The position numbers were made by a program, and so were the translations under genes. A DNA stretch of 22,615 nucleotides from Alphaproteobacteria bacterium (GTDB lineage Bacteria; Pseudomonadota; Alphaproteobacteria; Rhizobiales; Aestuariivirgaceae): contig JAGRLX010000198.1 in assembly GCA_020441605.1 (NCBI GenBank), forward strand, positions 1 through 22,615, written 5' to 3'. Numbering within the stretch: position 1 is the first letter of the stretch; every line of letters begins with the position of its first letter. Positions 16,034 to 22,615 of this stretch are shown here, piece after piece. The notes beneath the pieces were generated by a model. It was not told where the DNA came from. It was given only the letters and a program-made list of their open reading frames with translations, and did not search any database.

Positions 16034-16481
16034 TGAGGCAATCCTCCCTTGTCCAAAGGGGCGAGGTGCGAATCTTGCCGATGCTGTTGTTCGCCTGGTA
16101 GCAGGTGACAAAGTTGGCGCGGAGCGCATGATCGCGGGCCAGGCCGAGCGCCAGCACCACCACGAAATCCTCGTAGAGCAGGTCGACGCGACGGGCCGGA
16201 TCATAGCAGCGCCCCCGAGCATCCCATCCCTGATAGCGGACGGCCGCCGGATCCGCGAGTGTAGCGCCAATCCAATCCATGCGTTCGGCGCGGACCTGAG
16301 AGAAGATGTCCTTTGCGCCGTCACGGTTGGTACTTTCGTAAAAGGCGTGGCCAAACTGATCCTGCCGAAAATAGACGCGAATGCCGTCATGGGTGTGGAT
16401 CGCCTGGCGGCAGTACTGGCTGACGAAATGCTGCCGATAGGCAGCCGCGTCGGCGAGATGAAGCAAGGGCGGCAACGACAT
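16020..16481 (-). CDS. PBECR-like putative nuclease/toxin-fold protein in restriction operon
   Basis: This 153-residue protein starts at ATG 16481, which shares its A with the DUF3800 stop (TGATG); a GTG one codon earlier is possible. Its pattern, FYES, KDIFSQVRAERMDWIGATL, YQGWD, RRVD, YEDFVVVLALGL, ANFVTCYQA, resembles the BECR (barnase-EndoU-colicin-RelE) fold PBECR proteins, in which the RAERM-WI helix and the VVVL and FVTxYxA strands recur. The C-terminus has its own conserved look (SPLWTREDCLNALR). I infer a nuclease or toxin accessory of the defence operon. The family match is by eye and no catalytic set can be stated with certainty. Confidence 0.6.
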   Translation of the reverse strand: MSLPPLLHLADAAAYRQHFVSQYCRQAIHTHDGIRVYFRQDQFGHAFYESTNRDGAKDIFSQVRAERMDWIGATLADPAAVRYQGWDARGRCYDPARRVDLLYEDFVVVLALGLARDHALRANFVTCYQANNSIGKIRTSPLWTREDCLNALR

Positions 16482-17182
16482 CACCAGCCCCCTTGCAGGC
16501 GTATGCGGAAGACATTGAACTTGCGCTCGGCCGCAGATGTCGGACCCAGTCGGTGTCGATCAAGCCGCCGTTCGAGGTGCTCCACGATGGCCATTTTGGC
16601 CGCGCCCATATTCTCGCGCTCATTGAGGCGGCTGCTGGCGGCGCCGAGCAGTACATCACAAAGCTGCAACAAGACGACTTCCGGCGACGGCAATGACTGC
16701 ACATCTTCGATGACAGAGGTGCGGTTAGCATTGGCGAGGATCGACTTGAGCGTTGAAAGTCTCGAGCGGTCGCGATTGCGCTTCAGGTCGCAGAAGATGC
16801 GGTACTCGTTATTGTCCAGAATCCAATGGTGCAGGGCCTGATAGTAAAACTTGTAAAATCCGAGCTCAGCGTCGCCATTGAGGCGCCCAATATTCACTTC
16901 GGTGCGATCAACAGCAATGCAACGGAACCGCATGTCGAGGCCGAAGCTCATAAACAGGTCGATCAATTCGGCATAGAAAGATTGCTTGGCGGGCGATATC
17001 TTTCGCCATTTGATTTCGCCATGAACGCCATGCTTGGTGCGGAGCTCCGCGATCCTGGCCTTCGCGGTCTCGCGCATGTCGGCCGGCAGCCAGAGGCTAC
17101 CAATCATCAGGTAGCGTGCCCGGGGATGCTGCGAGGTGAAGAGATCAGGCAACGCCTCGTCGCAATAGACTTCGAACTTCAT
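16481..17182 (-). CDS. DUF3800 protein (RNase H-like fold), restriction-system associated
   Basis: This 233-residue DUF3800 protein starts with the family signature YCDEA (D8, E9) and has GEIKWRKISP (54-63), CDL with D132, and the C-terminal LLQLCDVLLGA with D176, which together would form a metal site as in RNase H-like nucleases. Its ATG overlaps the hsdS stop (ATGA) and its own stop overlaps the next gene, so it is made with the restriction subunits. DUF3800 genes are frequent companions of defence loci; their biochemical role is unknown. I infer a nuclease accessory. Confidence 0.85.
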   Translation of the reverse strand: MKFEVYCDEALPDLFTSQHPRARYLMIGSLWLPADMRETAKARIAELRTKHGVHGEIKWRKISPAKQSFYAELIDLFMSFGLDMRFRCIAVDRTEVNIGRLNGDAELGFYKFYYQALHHWILDNNEYRIFCDLKRNRDRSRLSTLKSILANANRTSVIEDVQSLPSPEVVLLQLCDVLLGAASSRLNERENMGAAKMAIVEHLERRLDRHRLGPTSAAERKFNVFRIRLQGGW

Positions 17183-18393
17183 GCCGCCGCCTCCTCTTGT
17201 AGAACGCGGATGCAGCCGGTCAGGAGCTCAGTCGCCAGCGCGTCGCGCTGAACCGCAAGCCGTTCTAGGTATCGATGAAACAGTACAAGCCGTCGATCCA
17301 GCGCATTAAGAGTCGCTGCCACAGCCTTTTGCTCCGGATACGGAGGAACGTGGATATCAAATTTCAGCAAGTCATCGCGGTTAAGTGTCTTGTTTCGCCC
17401 TGCCCCTCCCGGTGAGGCCAGGGCCAACAGCTGACGGAACGACTTGGTACGGATCAGATGCCGGAAGTATTCTAATGAAAGAACATTCTGGTTGACGAGG
17501 AAGGTCGGAAACCGGTGAGAGACAAGGCACCCAGCGTCCTGTTCAGATGTGATGGCCGCCGCGCCCTCCCAAGCGAACACAATATTGACGACAAATCGGT
17601 TCGGCTCAACGCGGTAGACTGTTTTGGTGCTTCCATTGATTGCAAGGTCGTCTTCCCTCTGAAACGTTCCTTTGCCATGGCTGCGCACTCCAAGCGCGCG
17701 GAAGGGACCGTTGGGTTCAATCGCCTGCATGTGATCTGGAACAAGGACTTCTTTGAGCGCGCGCATGTTCGATCCACGCAAACGGATCCTCTTTGCGGCG
17801 ATAGCCCGATATTGGAGTTCGAGCAGGTTTCGGATTTTTGCCGCCGAGTCAATGGCCGCGTCCCAGGATGACAAGATCGCCGCGATGCCGCGTTGTTCGA
17901 CGAAAGGCGGCATCGGAATTGCGATTCCGTCCAAAGCATCAAGGGTGAGGCCAAAGCGGGTCACGCCATTGGCGGCACGGGTGAACTGCCTGCGGACCGC
18001 CAATTCCTTCATCGCGTAATAAAGAAACAATCCATCGACGTTCTTCTTGGGGCGAGCAATCCCAAGGTGATAGCCACAGACAACCCCGTTCAAGTCCTCA
18101 GCCACGTACGCTGGCTCAGCGATCTCCTCTGGCGTTTCGGAATCTTTGGTGAAAACGACGTCGCCTTGGCGCAGTGTGAAGTTCGCCACCTCTCTTTCGG
18201 TGGCGGTCGCCTCCATGAAATCGATGCCTTGATGGATTCGATGATTGTGAAAAACATCAACATAATTGCAGAGGCGCACAGCAATTTCGCCGGGGGCGGT
18301 CTTCTTGTCCACGCCGCTAAACGAGACGTCCGCCATCGCGGTAAGCGGCGCGCGATGCCAGCCCGCAGGAAGGGAACAACCGCGTTCAGCCAT
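17179..18393 (-). CDS. hsdS: Type I restriction enzyme, S (specificity) subunit with two target-recognition domains
   Basis: This 404-residue subunit sets the DNA target for HsdM and HsdR. TRD1 covers about residues 8-170, ending in IPMPPFVEQRGIAAIL and a helical spacer (SSWDAAIDSAAKIRNLLELQ); TRD2 covers about 205-365, ending IHVPPYPEQKAVAATL and a second helix. The ATG at 18393 is preferred; the frame is open to a TTG at 18402. It overlaps the hsdM stop by 8 nt. The two TRDs differ, so a bipartite asymmetric target is expected; the sequence recognised cannot be predicted. Confidence 0.92.
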   Translation of the reverse strand: MAERGCSLPAGWHRAPLTAMADVSFSGVDKKTAPGEIAVRLCNYVDVFHNHRIHQGIDFMEATATEREVANFTLRQGDVVFTKDSETPEEIAEPAYVAEDLNGVVCGYHLGIARPKKNVDGLFLYYAMKELAVRRQFTRAANGVTRFGLTLDALDGIAIPMPPFVEQRGIAAILSSWDAAIDSAAKIRNLLELQYRAIAAKRIRLRGSNMRALKEVLVPDHMQAIEPNGPFRALGVRSHGKGTFQREDDLAINGSTKTVYRVEPNRFVVNIVFAWEGAAAITSEQDAGCLVSHRFPTFLVNQNVLSLEYFRHLIRTKSFRQLLALASPGGAGRNKTLNRDDLLKFDIHVPPYPEQKAVAATLNALDRRLVLFHRYLERLAVQRDALATELLTGCIRVLQEEAAA

Positions 18394-19924
18394 TGAGCCC
18401 AAGCTCCTTCAGATGCTCCCGCATCCTGGCGCGCAGGGTGGTGAGCTCGTCCTCCAGCGCTTCGATCTCCTTTTGCACTTCCGCGATGTCGACCTCTTCC
18501 GCCGCCTCGAAGGTGTCGACATAGCGCGGGATATTGAGGTTGAAGTCATTCTCGGCGATCTCCGCGACCGGAACGGCGCGGGCATAGCGCTCCACGTCCA
18601 CCCGCGCGGCGAGTGCCGCGATGATCCGATCCACGTGGCTGTCGAGAATCTGGTTCTGGTTCTTGGCACTCTGGAAGTCGCGGCTGGCGTCGATGAAGAA
18701 AATGTCGCGGCGGCCCTCCAGGACTCCACCTTTCTCGCGCCGCCGGTCGAACAGCAGCACCGCGACCGGAATCGTCGTGGTCTGGAACAGGTTGGGCGGA
18801 AGGCCGATCACAGCGTCGAGCAGGTTTTCCCCGATCACCGCCTTGCGGATGATGCCTTCCCTGCCGGCGCGGAACAGCACCCCATGCGGCACGACGACGG
18901 CGACGCGGCCCTCGCGGGTCTTCGCAGCCTCGATCATGTGGGTGATGAACGCCCAGTCGCCCTTCGATTTCGGCGGCACCCCGCGCCAGAAGCGGCCGAA
19001 GCGATCGTTCTCGGCGCTTTCGGCGCCCCACTTGTCGAGGCTGAAGGGGGGATTGGCGACAACGACATCGAACTTCATCAGGCTGGCGCCGTCAATCAGC
19101 TTCGGATCATTGAGCGTGTCGCCCCATTCCAGCCGCGCGCCGTCGATACCATGCAGAAACATGTTAAGGCGGGCCAGGCCCCAGGTGCCGCGATTCACCT
19201 CCTGGCCGAACAGCGCGAAATCTTTCGAACCCACTTCTTCGGCCGCCTTAATGAGCAGGGAGCCGGAACCGCAGGCCGGATCGCAGATACGGTCGCCCGG
19301 CTGGGGGGCGGCGATCCGAGCGAGGACCCGTGCCACCTGGCGGGGCGTATAGAACTCGCCGGCCTTCTTACCGGCTTCCGAGCCAAAGCGCTCGATCAAG
19401 TAGATGTAGGCTTCGCCGATTACGTCCTCAGCGGTCTTGTGACTTTGTCCGTCGGCGGCGACACGCGAGGGCCGCAAGTCCAGCTTGGCAAAATCCTCGA
19501 TCAGCGACTTGAGGCGGCGATTGCGGTTTCTGGTATCTCCGAGTTTGGTCTCGCTATTGAACATCACGTCGGCGAAGGCGTCGCCGATCTTGGCCTTGTT
19601 CGCCTCGGCAATGGCGTCGAGCGCCTGGTCGATCAACTCGCCGATATTGTCGGCATTCCGCTGACGATGGAGGTCGTCGAAGCTTGCGCCCTTAGGAATG
19701 ACGAAGCGCTCGCGCGCCATCTTCCGCTCGATGCGCAGCCGGTCGCCATGGTAGCGCTGGTCGGCCTCCTGAAAGTGCTCCTTCCAGACGTCGCTCACAT
19801 ACTTGTGGAAGAGGAAGACAAGGATGAAGTCCTTGTATTCGGAGGCGTCAATAACGCCCCGGAAGGTGTCGCAGGCGGCCCAGGCGATCCGCTTGACGTC
19901 GTCGAGGGTGGTTTTGTCGGCCAT
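18386..19924 (-). CDS. hsdM: Type I restriction enzyme, M (adenine-N6 methyltransferase) subunit
   Basis: This 512-residue subunit methylates the target adenines using S-adenosylmethionine. It has an N-terminal HsdM helical domain (from DDVKRIAWAACDTFRGVID), then the N6_Mtase domain with GEFYTP (189-194), the SAM-binding DPACGSGSLL (215-224) and the catalytic NPPF (291-294). The C-terminal coiled coil (from about EEVDIAEVQKEIEALEDEL) ends at the stop. The start at 19924 has AGGAG 7 nt upstream (GTAGGAGACAGAATATG); the frame is open to 19972, but that extension (MEAGRFGARP) is unlike the family. Confidence 0.96.
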   Translation of the reverse strand: MADKTTLDDVKRIAWAACDTFRGVIDASEYKDFILVFLFHKYVSDVWKEHFQEADQRYHGDRLRIERKMARERFVIPKGASFDDLHRQRNADNIGELIDQALDAIAEANKAKIGDAFADVMFNSETKLGDTRNRNRRLKSLIEDFAKLDLRPSRVAADGQSHKTAEDVIGEAYIYLIERFGSEAGKKAGEFYTPRQVARVLARIAAPQPGDRICDPACGSGSLLIKAAEEVGSKDFALFGQEVNRGTWGLARLNMFLHGIDGARLEWGDTLNDPKLIDGASLMKFDVVVANPPFSLDKWGAESAENDRFGRFWRGVPPKSKGDWAFITHMIEAAKTREGRVAVVVPHGVLFRAGREGIIRKAVIGENLLDAVIGLPPNLFQTTTIPVAVLLFDRRREKGGVLEGRRDIFFIDASRDFQSAKNQNQILDSHVDRIIAALAARVDVERYARAVPVAEIAENDFNLNIPRYVDTFEAAEEVDIAEVQKEIEALEDELTTLRARMREHLKELGLNG

Positions 19925-19981
19925 ATTCTGTCTCCTACGGATCGGCCGGGCACCGAAGCGCCCGGCCTCCATGACGACCGG

Positions 19982-20287
19982 TCAGCGGTCGCCGCACACG
20001 GGGTTGTACTGCGTCCGCAGCTCGCGCTCGATACGCATCCGGGCCGTTTCGTCGCAATAGAGGGCAGCGACGGACAGGCTACCATGATTGTGGCGCGTCC
20101 ACTGGTCGCGCCGGTCGTGGCAGGTGATCCGGTCCCGAATCCAGCCCGCTTCGCCGATGTCGATGACGGTGTAGCGCTCGGCGCTGGTCCGCCGGCTCAG
20201 GATCGCATAGACGCCGGAATTGTTGCCAAGGTTGGAGGTGTCCCCGAAGGGGCCCTCGAAGCTGTAGTTGCCGATCGTGATGGACAT
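19982..20287 (-). CDS. Small GIY-YIG-like protein in restriction operon
   Basis: This 101-residue protein has a GIY-YIG-like layout: GVYAILSRR (GIY position), TVIDIGEAGWIRDRIT (YIG position, with IDIGEAG, and the conserved Arg), then CHDRRDQWTRH, AALYCDETARMRIERELR and NPVCGD, with the conserved Glu and a C-terminal NP-CG. Some residues of the second motif differ from the canonical YIG, so nuclease activity is uncertain. AAAGG lies about 11 nt before the ATG. It lies between the half-HsdS gene and hsdM. A role in the defence operon is inferred from position. Confidence 0.65.
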   Translation of the reverse strand: MSITIGNYSFEGPFGDTSNLGNNSGVYAILSRRTSAERYTVIDIGEAGWIRDRITCHDRRDQWTRHNHGSLSVAALYCDETARMRIERELRTQYNPVCGDR

Positions 20288-20328
20288 GCGTAGAGTACCT
20301 TTCGTCTAACGCAGTTGGACAAGAGGCC

Positions 20329-20955
20329 TCAGGGTGTTGACGCACCACTGGGGCCAGGTTTCGAGCCGGGAGCGTTGACGCGCTTCCGGCTCTTCTTCGC
20401 AGCCTCCCCGACAGCCAGATCGAACAGCCTCTCCCGCACATCGCGGAGGCGTTCCATCAATTCGGATTCGCGCCGTTCGAGGTGAGCGAGATCGGCAAGC
20501 CTGATCTGGTCGGGAAGGTCGGGAAGCTCGATGTGAAGGGATTCGATGGCTTGGCGGGGGATCTGCGGCACATAGGTGCCGACCGCCGATTGCCGCAGGA
20601 TAGCCTGCGTCGTGGAAGACCGCAGCACGGCCAACAAGAAATCAGGAGAGATGCGGGAGGCGTCGCACCGCAAGGTGAACAGAGGTGCGGCTGCAATGGC
20701 GGAAGTTTCAGTGAAATTGACCTTCGCGGCGGAGTAACGAGTTCCGCGAGGCTGGAATACGATGTCGCCGACTTTGAGATATGCCTTTGGTTTAGCGGGC
20801 AATGCGGCAAGTCTGGCAGCATTTTCGAACTGGACAACGCCTTCCGGGGAAAGATCCCGTGCCTGTACAATGGCAAAGGTGCCGCCCGTCTCGGTCTCGA
20901 TGCGAGAGCGGAACGGCATTCCCGGGAGGATATGGACAACGTCTGCGAGTTTCAT
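20329..20955 (-). CDS. Half-size HsdS-like protein with a single target-recognition domain
   Basis: This 208-residue protein resembles one half of a type I specificity subunit: MPFRSRIE (13-20), IVQARDLSPEGVV (29-41), LKVGDIVFQPRG (60-71), ISPDFLLAVLRSSTTQAIL (102-120), VPQIPRQAIESL (129-140), then LPDLPDQIRLADLAHLERRE and a helix. The start ATG at 20955 has AGG a few bases upstream; a GTG at 20967 is possible. It is the first gene of the operon, ahead of hsdM and a separate full two-TRD hsdS, so the operon encodes two S-like proteins. It might dimerise and redirect the enzyme, or be a leftover. Confidence 0.8.
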   Translation of the reverse strand: MKLADVVHILPGMPFRSRIETETGGTFAIVQARDLSPEGVVQFENAARLAALPAKPKAYLKVGDIVFQPRGTRYSAAKVNFTETSAIAAAPLFTLRCDASRISPDFLLAVLRSSTTQAILRQSAVGTYVPQIPRQAIESLHIELPDLPDQIRLADLAHLERRESELMERLRDVRERLFDLAVGEAAKKSRKRVNAPGSKPGPSGASTP

Positions 20956-20967
20956 TTTCCTATACAC

Positions 20968-20983
20968 GCCAAGCCTTGGCTGC
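20968..20983. promoter_or_regulatory. Operator copy 1 at the defence operon transcription start
   Basis: The palindrome GCCAAGCCTTGGC (20968-20980) carries the motif AAGCCTTGGCTGC (20971-20983), which recurs at 21031. On the minus strand it lies just after the -10 box and overlaps the expected transcription start, where a bound repressor would block RNA polymerase. Confidence 0.6.
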
Positions 20984-20987
20984 GAGC

Positions 20988-21016
20988 AATATAGGGGGTC
21001 AAACGTAATCCGTCAA
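20988..21016 (-). promoter_or_regulatory. Promoter of the type I restriction operon
   Basis: On the minus strand TTGACG (21016-21011) is followed after exactly 17 nt by TATATT (20993-20988), close to the sigma70 consensus. The start of transcription would be near 20981, about 26 nt before the half-HsdS ATG. Two identical 13-bp motifs flank the promoter. Confidence 0.65.
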
Positions 21017-21030
21017 TTCCCCGCGCAGAA

Positions 21031-21043
21031 AAGCCTTGGCTGC
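21031..21043. promoter_or_regulatory. Operator copy 2 upstream of the -35 box
   Basis: AAGCCTTGGCTGC is identical to 20971-20983, 60 bp apart (about six helical turns, same face of the DNA), and lies upstream of the -35 box. Unlike copy 1 it lacks the left palindrome arm (GAAAAGCC in place of GCCAAGCC). The pair suggests cooperative binding with a loop over the promoter. Confidence 0.55.
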
Positions 21044-21094
21044 AAAAATAAACTTGCTGATGACGATGTTGGCTTAAGTGATAATCAATTGAAA

Positions 21095-21511
21095 CTAAAC
21101 AATATTCTCCGTTTCAAAACGAACTCTCTGCCGATTCCATTCAGCAGACAACGGTTTGAGCAACTCATCCATCTGCAGCTCCACGGGCTGCCTCCCATCG
21201 AGAATCGCCTCGACGATATCCGGCGCCAGCAGGGTGAGGCGAAGGACGCGGCAGACGTAGGACTGATTGATCTTCTCGGCGGCCGCCAGCTCTGCAACAG
21301 ATGCAAATTCTCCGCTCTCCAGCACCCGCTTCCAGCGGTGGGCGCGGGCAATCGCCTTGACGATGGTGTTGTCGATGCGGATTTGGGGTGGGGTCCAGCT
21401 TGCACCATCGGGCGCAATGACCAGTTTCCGGCCACCGCGCTTCTTGATGGCGAAAGGCACGCGCACGGTCAGCGTGCGCTGGTCCCGGGACATCATGGTA
21501 CTGTTGGTCAT
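21095..21511 (-). CDS. Small HTH protein coupled to serine recombinase
   Basis: This 138-residue protein begins with a polar stretch (VRVPFAIKKRGGRKLVIAPD) and has a ParB-like HTH at residues 70-100 (ASVAELAAAEKINQSYVCRV, then LRLTLLAPDIVEAIL). Its ATG overlaps the recombinase stop (ATGA), the usual pairing for this recombinase subfamily. It probably binds DNA as a regulator or recombination accessory. The frame is open to 21673, but that extension lies inside the recombinase gene and is not protein-like. It is intact although its partner is broken. Confidence 0.75.
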   Translation of the reverse strand: MTNSTMMSRDQRTLTVRVPFAIKKRGGRKLVIAPDGASWTPPQIRIDNTIVKAIARAHRWKRVLESGEFASVAELAAAEKINQSYVCRVLRLTLLAPDIVEAILDGRQPVELQMDELLKPLSAEWNRQRVRFETENIV

Positions 21512-22390
21512 GCGGCTTTCCTCGTCCGTTCGCCAATGCCCGCAACTTCGCGATAGAGACCCGCCAACCCATCGACCCGCAGCTTGATGTCGATGCCGTC
21601 GACGCTGACGTCGACCCTGTCGACAAGAAGCTGGACGATGCGGGCCTGCTCGGCGGGGAATAACTCGTCCCACAAGGGATCGAGCTGTTCGAGCGCCTCG
21701 CGGACTTCCTTTTCGGTGATCCCGTCATTTTGTTCTTGTGCCGCACGCCACGTGCCGACGACGATTTCTGGCGAGCGGAGGATGCCGCGCAACTGCTCGA
21801 CCACAGCAGCCTCGATCTCTGCGGCTGCCACCCGCCGAATGGAGCACGCCTCGGGCCCATGCTTGAGGACCATTTGGCTGACATAGTAGCGGTAGAGTTT
21901 GCCGCCCTTCCGCGTGTGGGTGGGCGACATGGCGCGGCCAGTGGGACCGAAGATCAGTCCTTTGAGCAGGGCGGGCGTCTGTGCCAGAGTGTGCGCGGCC
22001 CGGGTCCTCGGGCTCTCCTGCATTATGCTATGAACCTTGTCCCACAGGGTTTTGCTGATGATGGCCTCGTGCTCGCCGCGGTAGCTCGTGCCTTTGTGCA
22101 CGGCCTCGCCGATGTAGACCCGGTTGTTGAAGAGCTTGTAGAGGAACCCTTTGTCGATGAGCCTGCCGCGCCGCGAACGCACACTCTCCTTGACGAGGTC
22201 CCGCGCCAGTACGGTAGCCGAGCCCACCTTGACGAACCGCTCGAAGATCATGCGCACGGTCGCAGCTTCCGGTTCTTCGATGACGAGCTTGCGGTTCTCG
22301 ACCCGGTAGCCCAGGGGCACGGTGCCCCCCATCCACATTCCCTTCTTCCTTGAGGCGGCGAACTTGTCGCGGATGCGCTCGCCGATGGGG
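21508..22390 (-). pseudogene. Serine recombinase, catalytic N-terminus lost
   Basis: The remaining part reads GERIRDKFAASRKKGMWMGG, then LGYRVENRKLVIEEPEAATV, typical of the recombinase domain of large serine recombinases, followed by a zinc-ribbon-like region lacking the usual Cys pairs (GLIFGPTGRAMSPTHTRKGG), a helical region and the end REVAGIGERTRKAA. Upstream of GERIRDKF (about 22383) recombinase similarity vanishes in all three minus-strand frames: the usual SFAQFEREVT stretch and the whole resolvase domain with the catalytic Ser are missing. The frame stays open to a start at 22614, but this part is an arginine/proline-rich shadow of plus-strand coding DNA. As it stands the protein cannot recombine DNA. 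Confidence 0.8.
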
Positions 22391-22559
22391 TTACCCCGCC
22401 AAGGATCGTTCCGGCCGCCTCGACATGGTCGAGGCTCCGCATCTCGGCCGGCTGATGGAGAAGATCCAGCGTGCCGCGGGGCCTGCCTCCGAACGCCTGT
22501 CCTGGCCGCCGGTGGTTCCGGCCGATCCCGCGCCCGCGCAGGAGCCCGGCCATGGCTGA
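22389..22559 (+). pseudogene. C-terminal fragment of an unrecognised gene, cut by the recombinase junction
   Basis: The plus strand beyond the junction reads KDRSGRLDMVEAPHLGRLM, then EKIQRAAGPASERLSW and a proline-rich tail ending EPGHG and TGA at 22557. It is protein-like but has no start of its own on the right side of the junction. Its stop region overlaps the ATG of the next gene, as in an operon. The family is not recognised; a plasmid, phage or conjugative-element gene is likely from context. Confidence 0.45.
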
Positions 22560-22615
22560 TCGCATCGCGCCATGCCCGGTGTCCCGATCCGATCGCCGGG
22601 ATGGCTTTTCCCATT
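22552..22615 (+). CDS. Start of an unrecognised gene (partial, runs off right edge)
   Basis: ATG at 22552 overlaps the stop of the preceding fragment and has AGGAG about 8 nt upstream. Twenty-one codons are visible (MADRIAPCPVSRSDRRDGFS then H) before the window ends. Too short to identify. Confidence 0.5.
   Translation, partial: MADRIAPCPVSRSDRRDGFSH

Noticed and set aside
18266..20293. A 675-codon open frame on the plus strand
   Set aside because: It is antisense to hsdM and hsdS, whose motifs are unmistakable. The long opening is a codon-bias shadow of high-G+C genes, and its translation matches nothing.
22391..22614. N-terminal extension of the recombinase frame
   Set aside because: The frame stays open, but the residues are arginine/proline-rich with no resolvase motifs, and the plus strand there looks coding.
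1..22615. CRISPR arrays, tRNA or rRNA genes
   Set aside because: No regularly spaced repeats and no cloverleaf or rRNA signatures were found on either strand by eye.

Overview
The window looks like a chromosome segment of an alphaproteobacterium, probably of the Hyphomicrobiales (Rhizobium/Mesorhizobium type). The reasons are high G+C coding DNA, a CUT2-type sugar ABC operon next to a ROK regulator, decayed IS3 and IS481 fragments, and a serine recombinase of a type common in that order. This is judged by eye; no database search was possible.

Left part (1-10776), sugar uptake and catabolism. A minus-strand gene running off the left edge encodes a winged-helix domain fused to a solute-binding-protein fold with no signal peptide. 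After a 330-bp gap holding an IS3 orfA scrap come two minus-strand genes: a ROK repressor, then a signal-less paralogue of the operon's own periplasmic sugar-binding protein. These two lie in the same reading frame, separated by one TAA and five codons. Divergently, a plus-strand operon encodes a sugar isomerase/epimerase, a periplasmic binding protein, a Gfo/Idh/MocA dehydrogenase, a two-domain ABC ATPase, a permease and an ABM-family monooxygenase-like protein. A hairpin sits between the binding-protein gene and the rest. The enzyme set resembles 3-keto-sugar pathways such as that for levoglucosan.

Middle (10777-11844), a graveyard. It holds an unrecognised C-terminal gene scrap (minus), a decayed L-serine dehydratase C-terminus, short TACGGAGT repeats and a frameshifted IS481-type transposase scrap. 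No intact gene was seen.

Right part (11845-20955), an enlarged type I restriction-modification operon, read right to left: single-TRD HsdS-like protein, GIY-YIG-like protein, HsdM, two-TRD HsdS, DUF3800 protein, PBECR-like putative nuclease, HsdR and a YgjP/M48-type metallopeptidase. Several genes overlap by 1-8 nt, suggesting translational coupling. The leading promoter has a good -35/-10 pair flanked by two copies of a 13-bp motif, as expected for a repressed promoter.

Right edge (21095-22615), remains of a mobile element. A small ParB-like HTH protein overlaps a serine recombinase that has lost its catalytic N-terminus at a sharp junction near 22390. Beyond the junction, unrelated plus-strand coding DNA begins (a C-terminal scrap and the start of another gene).
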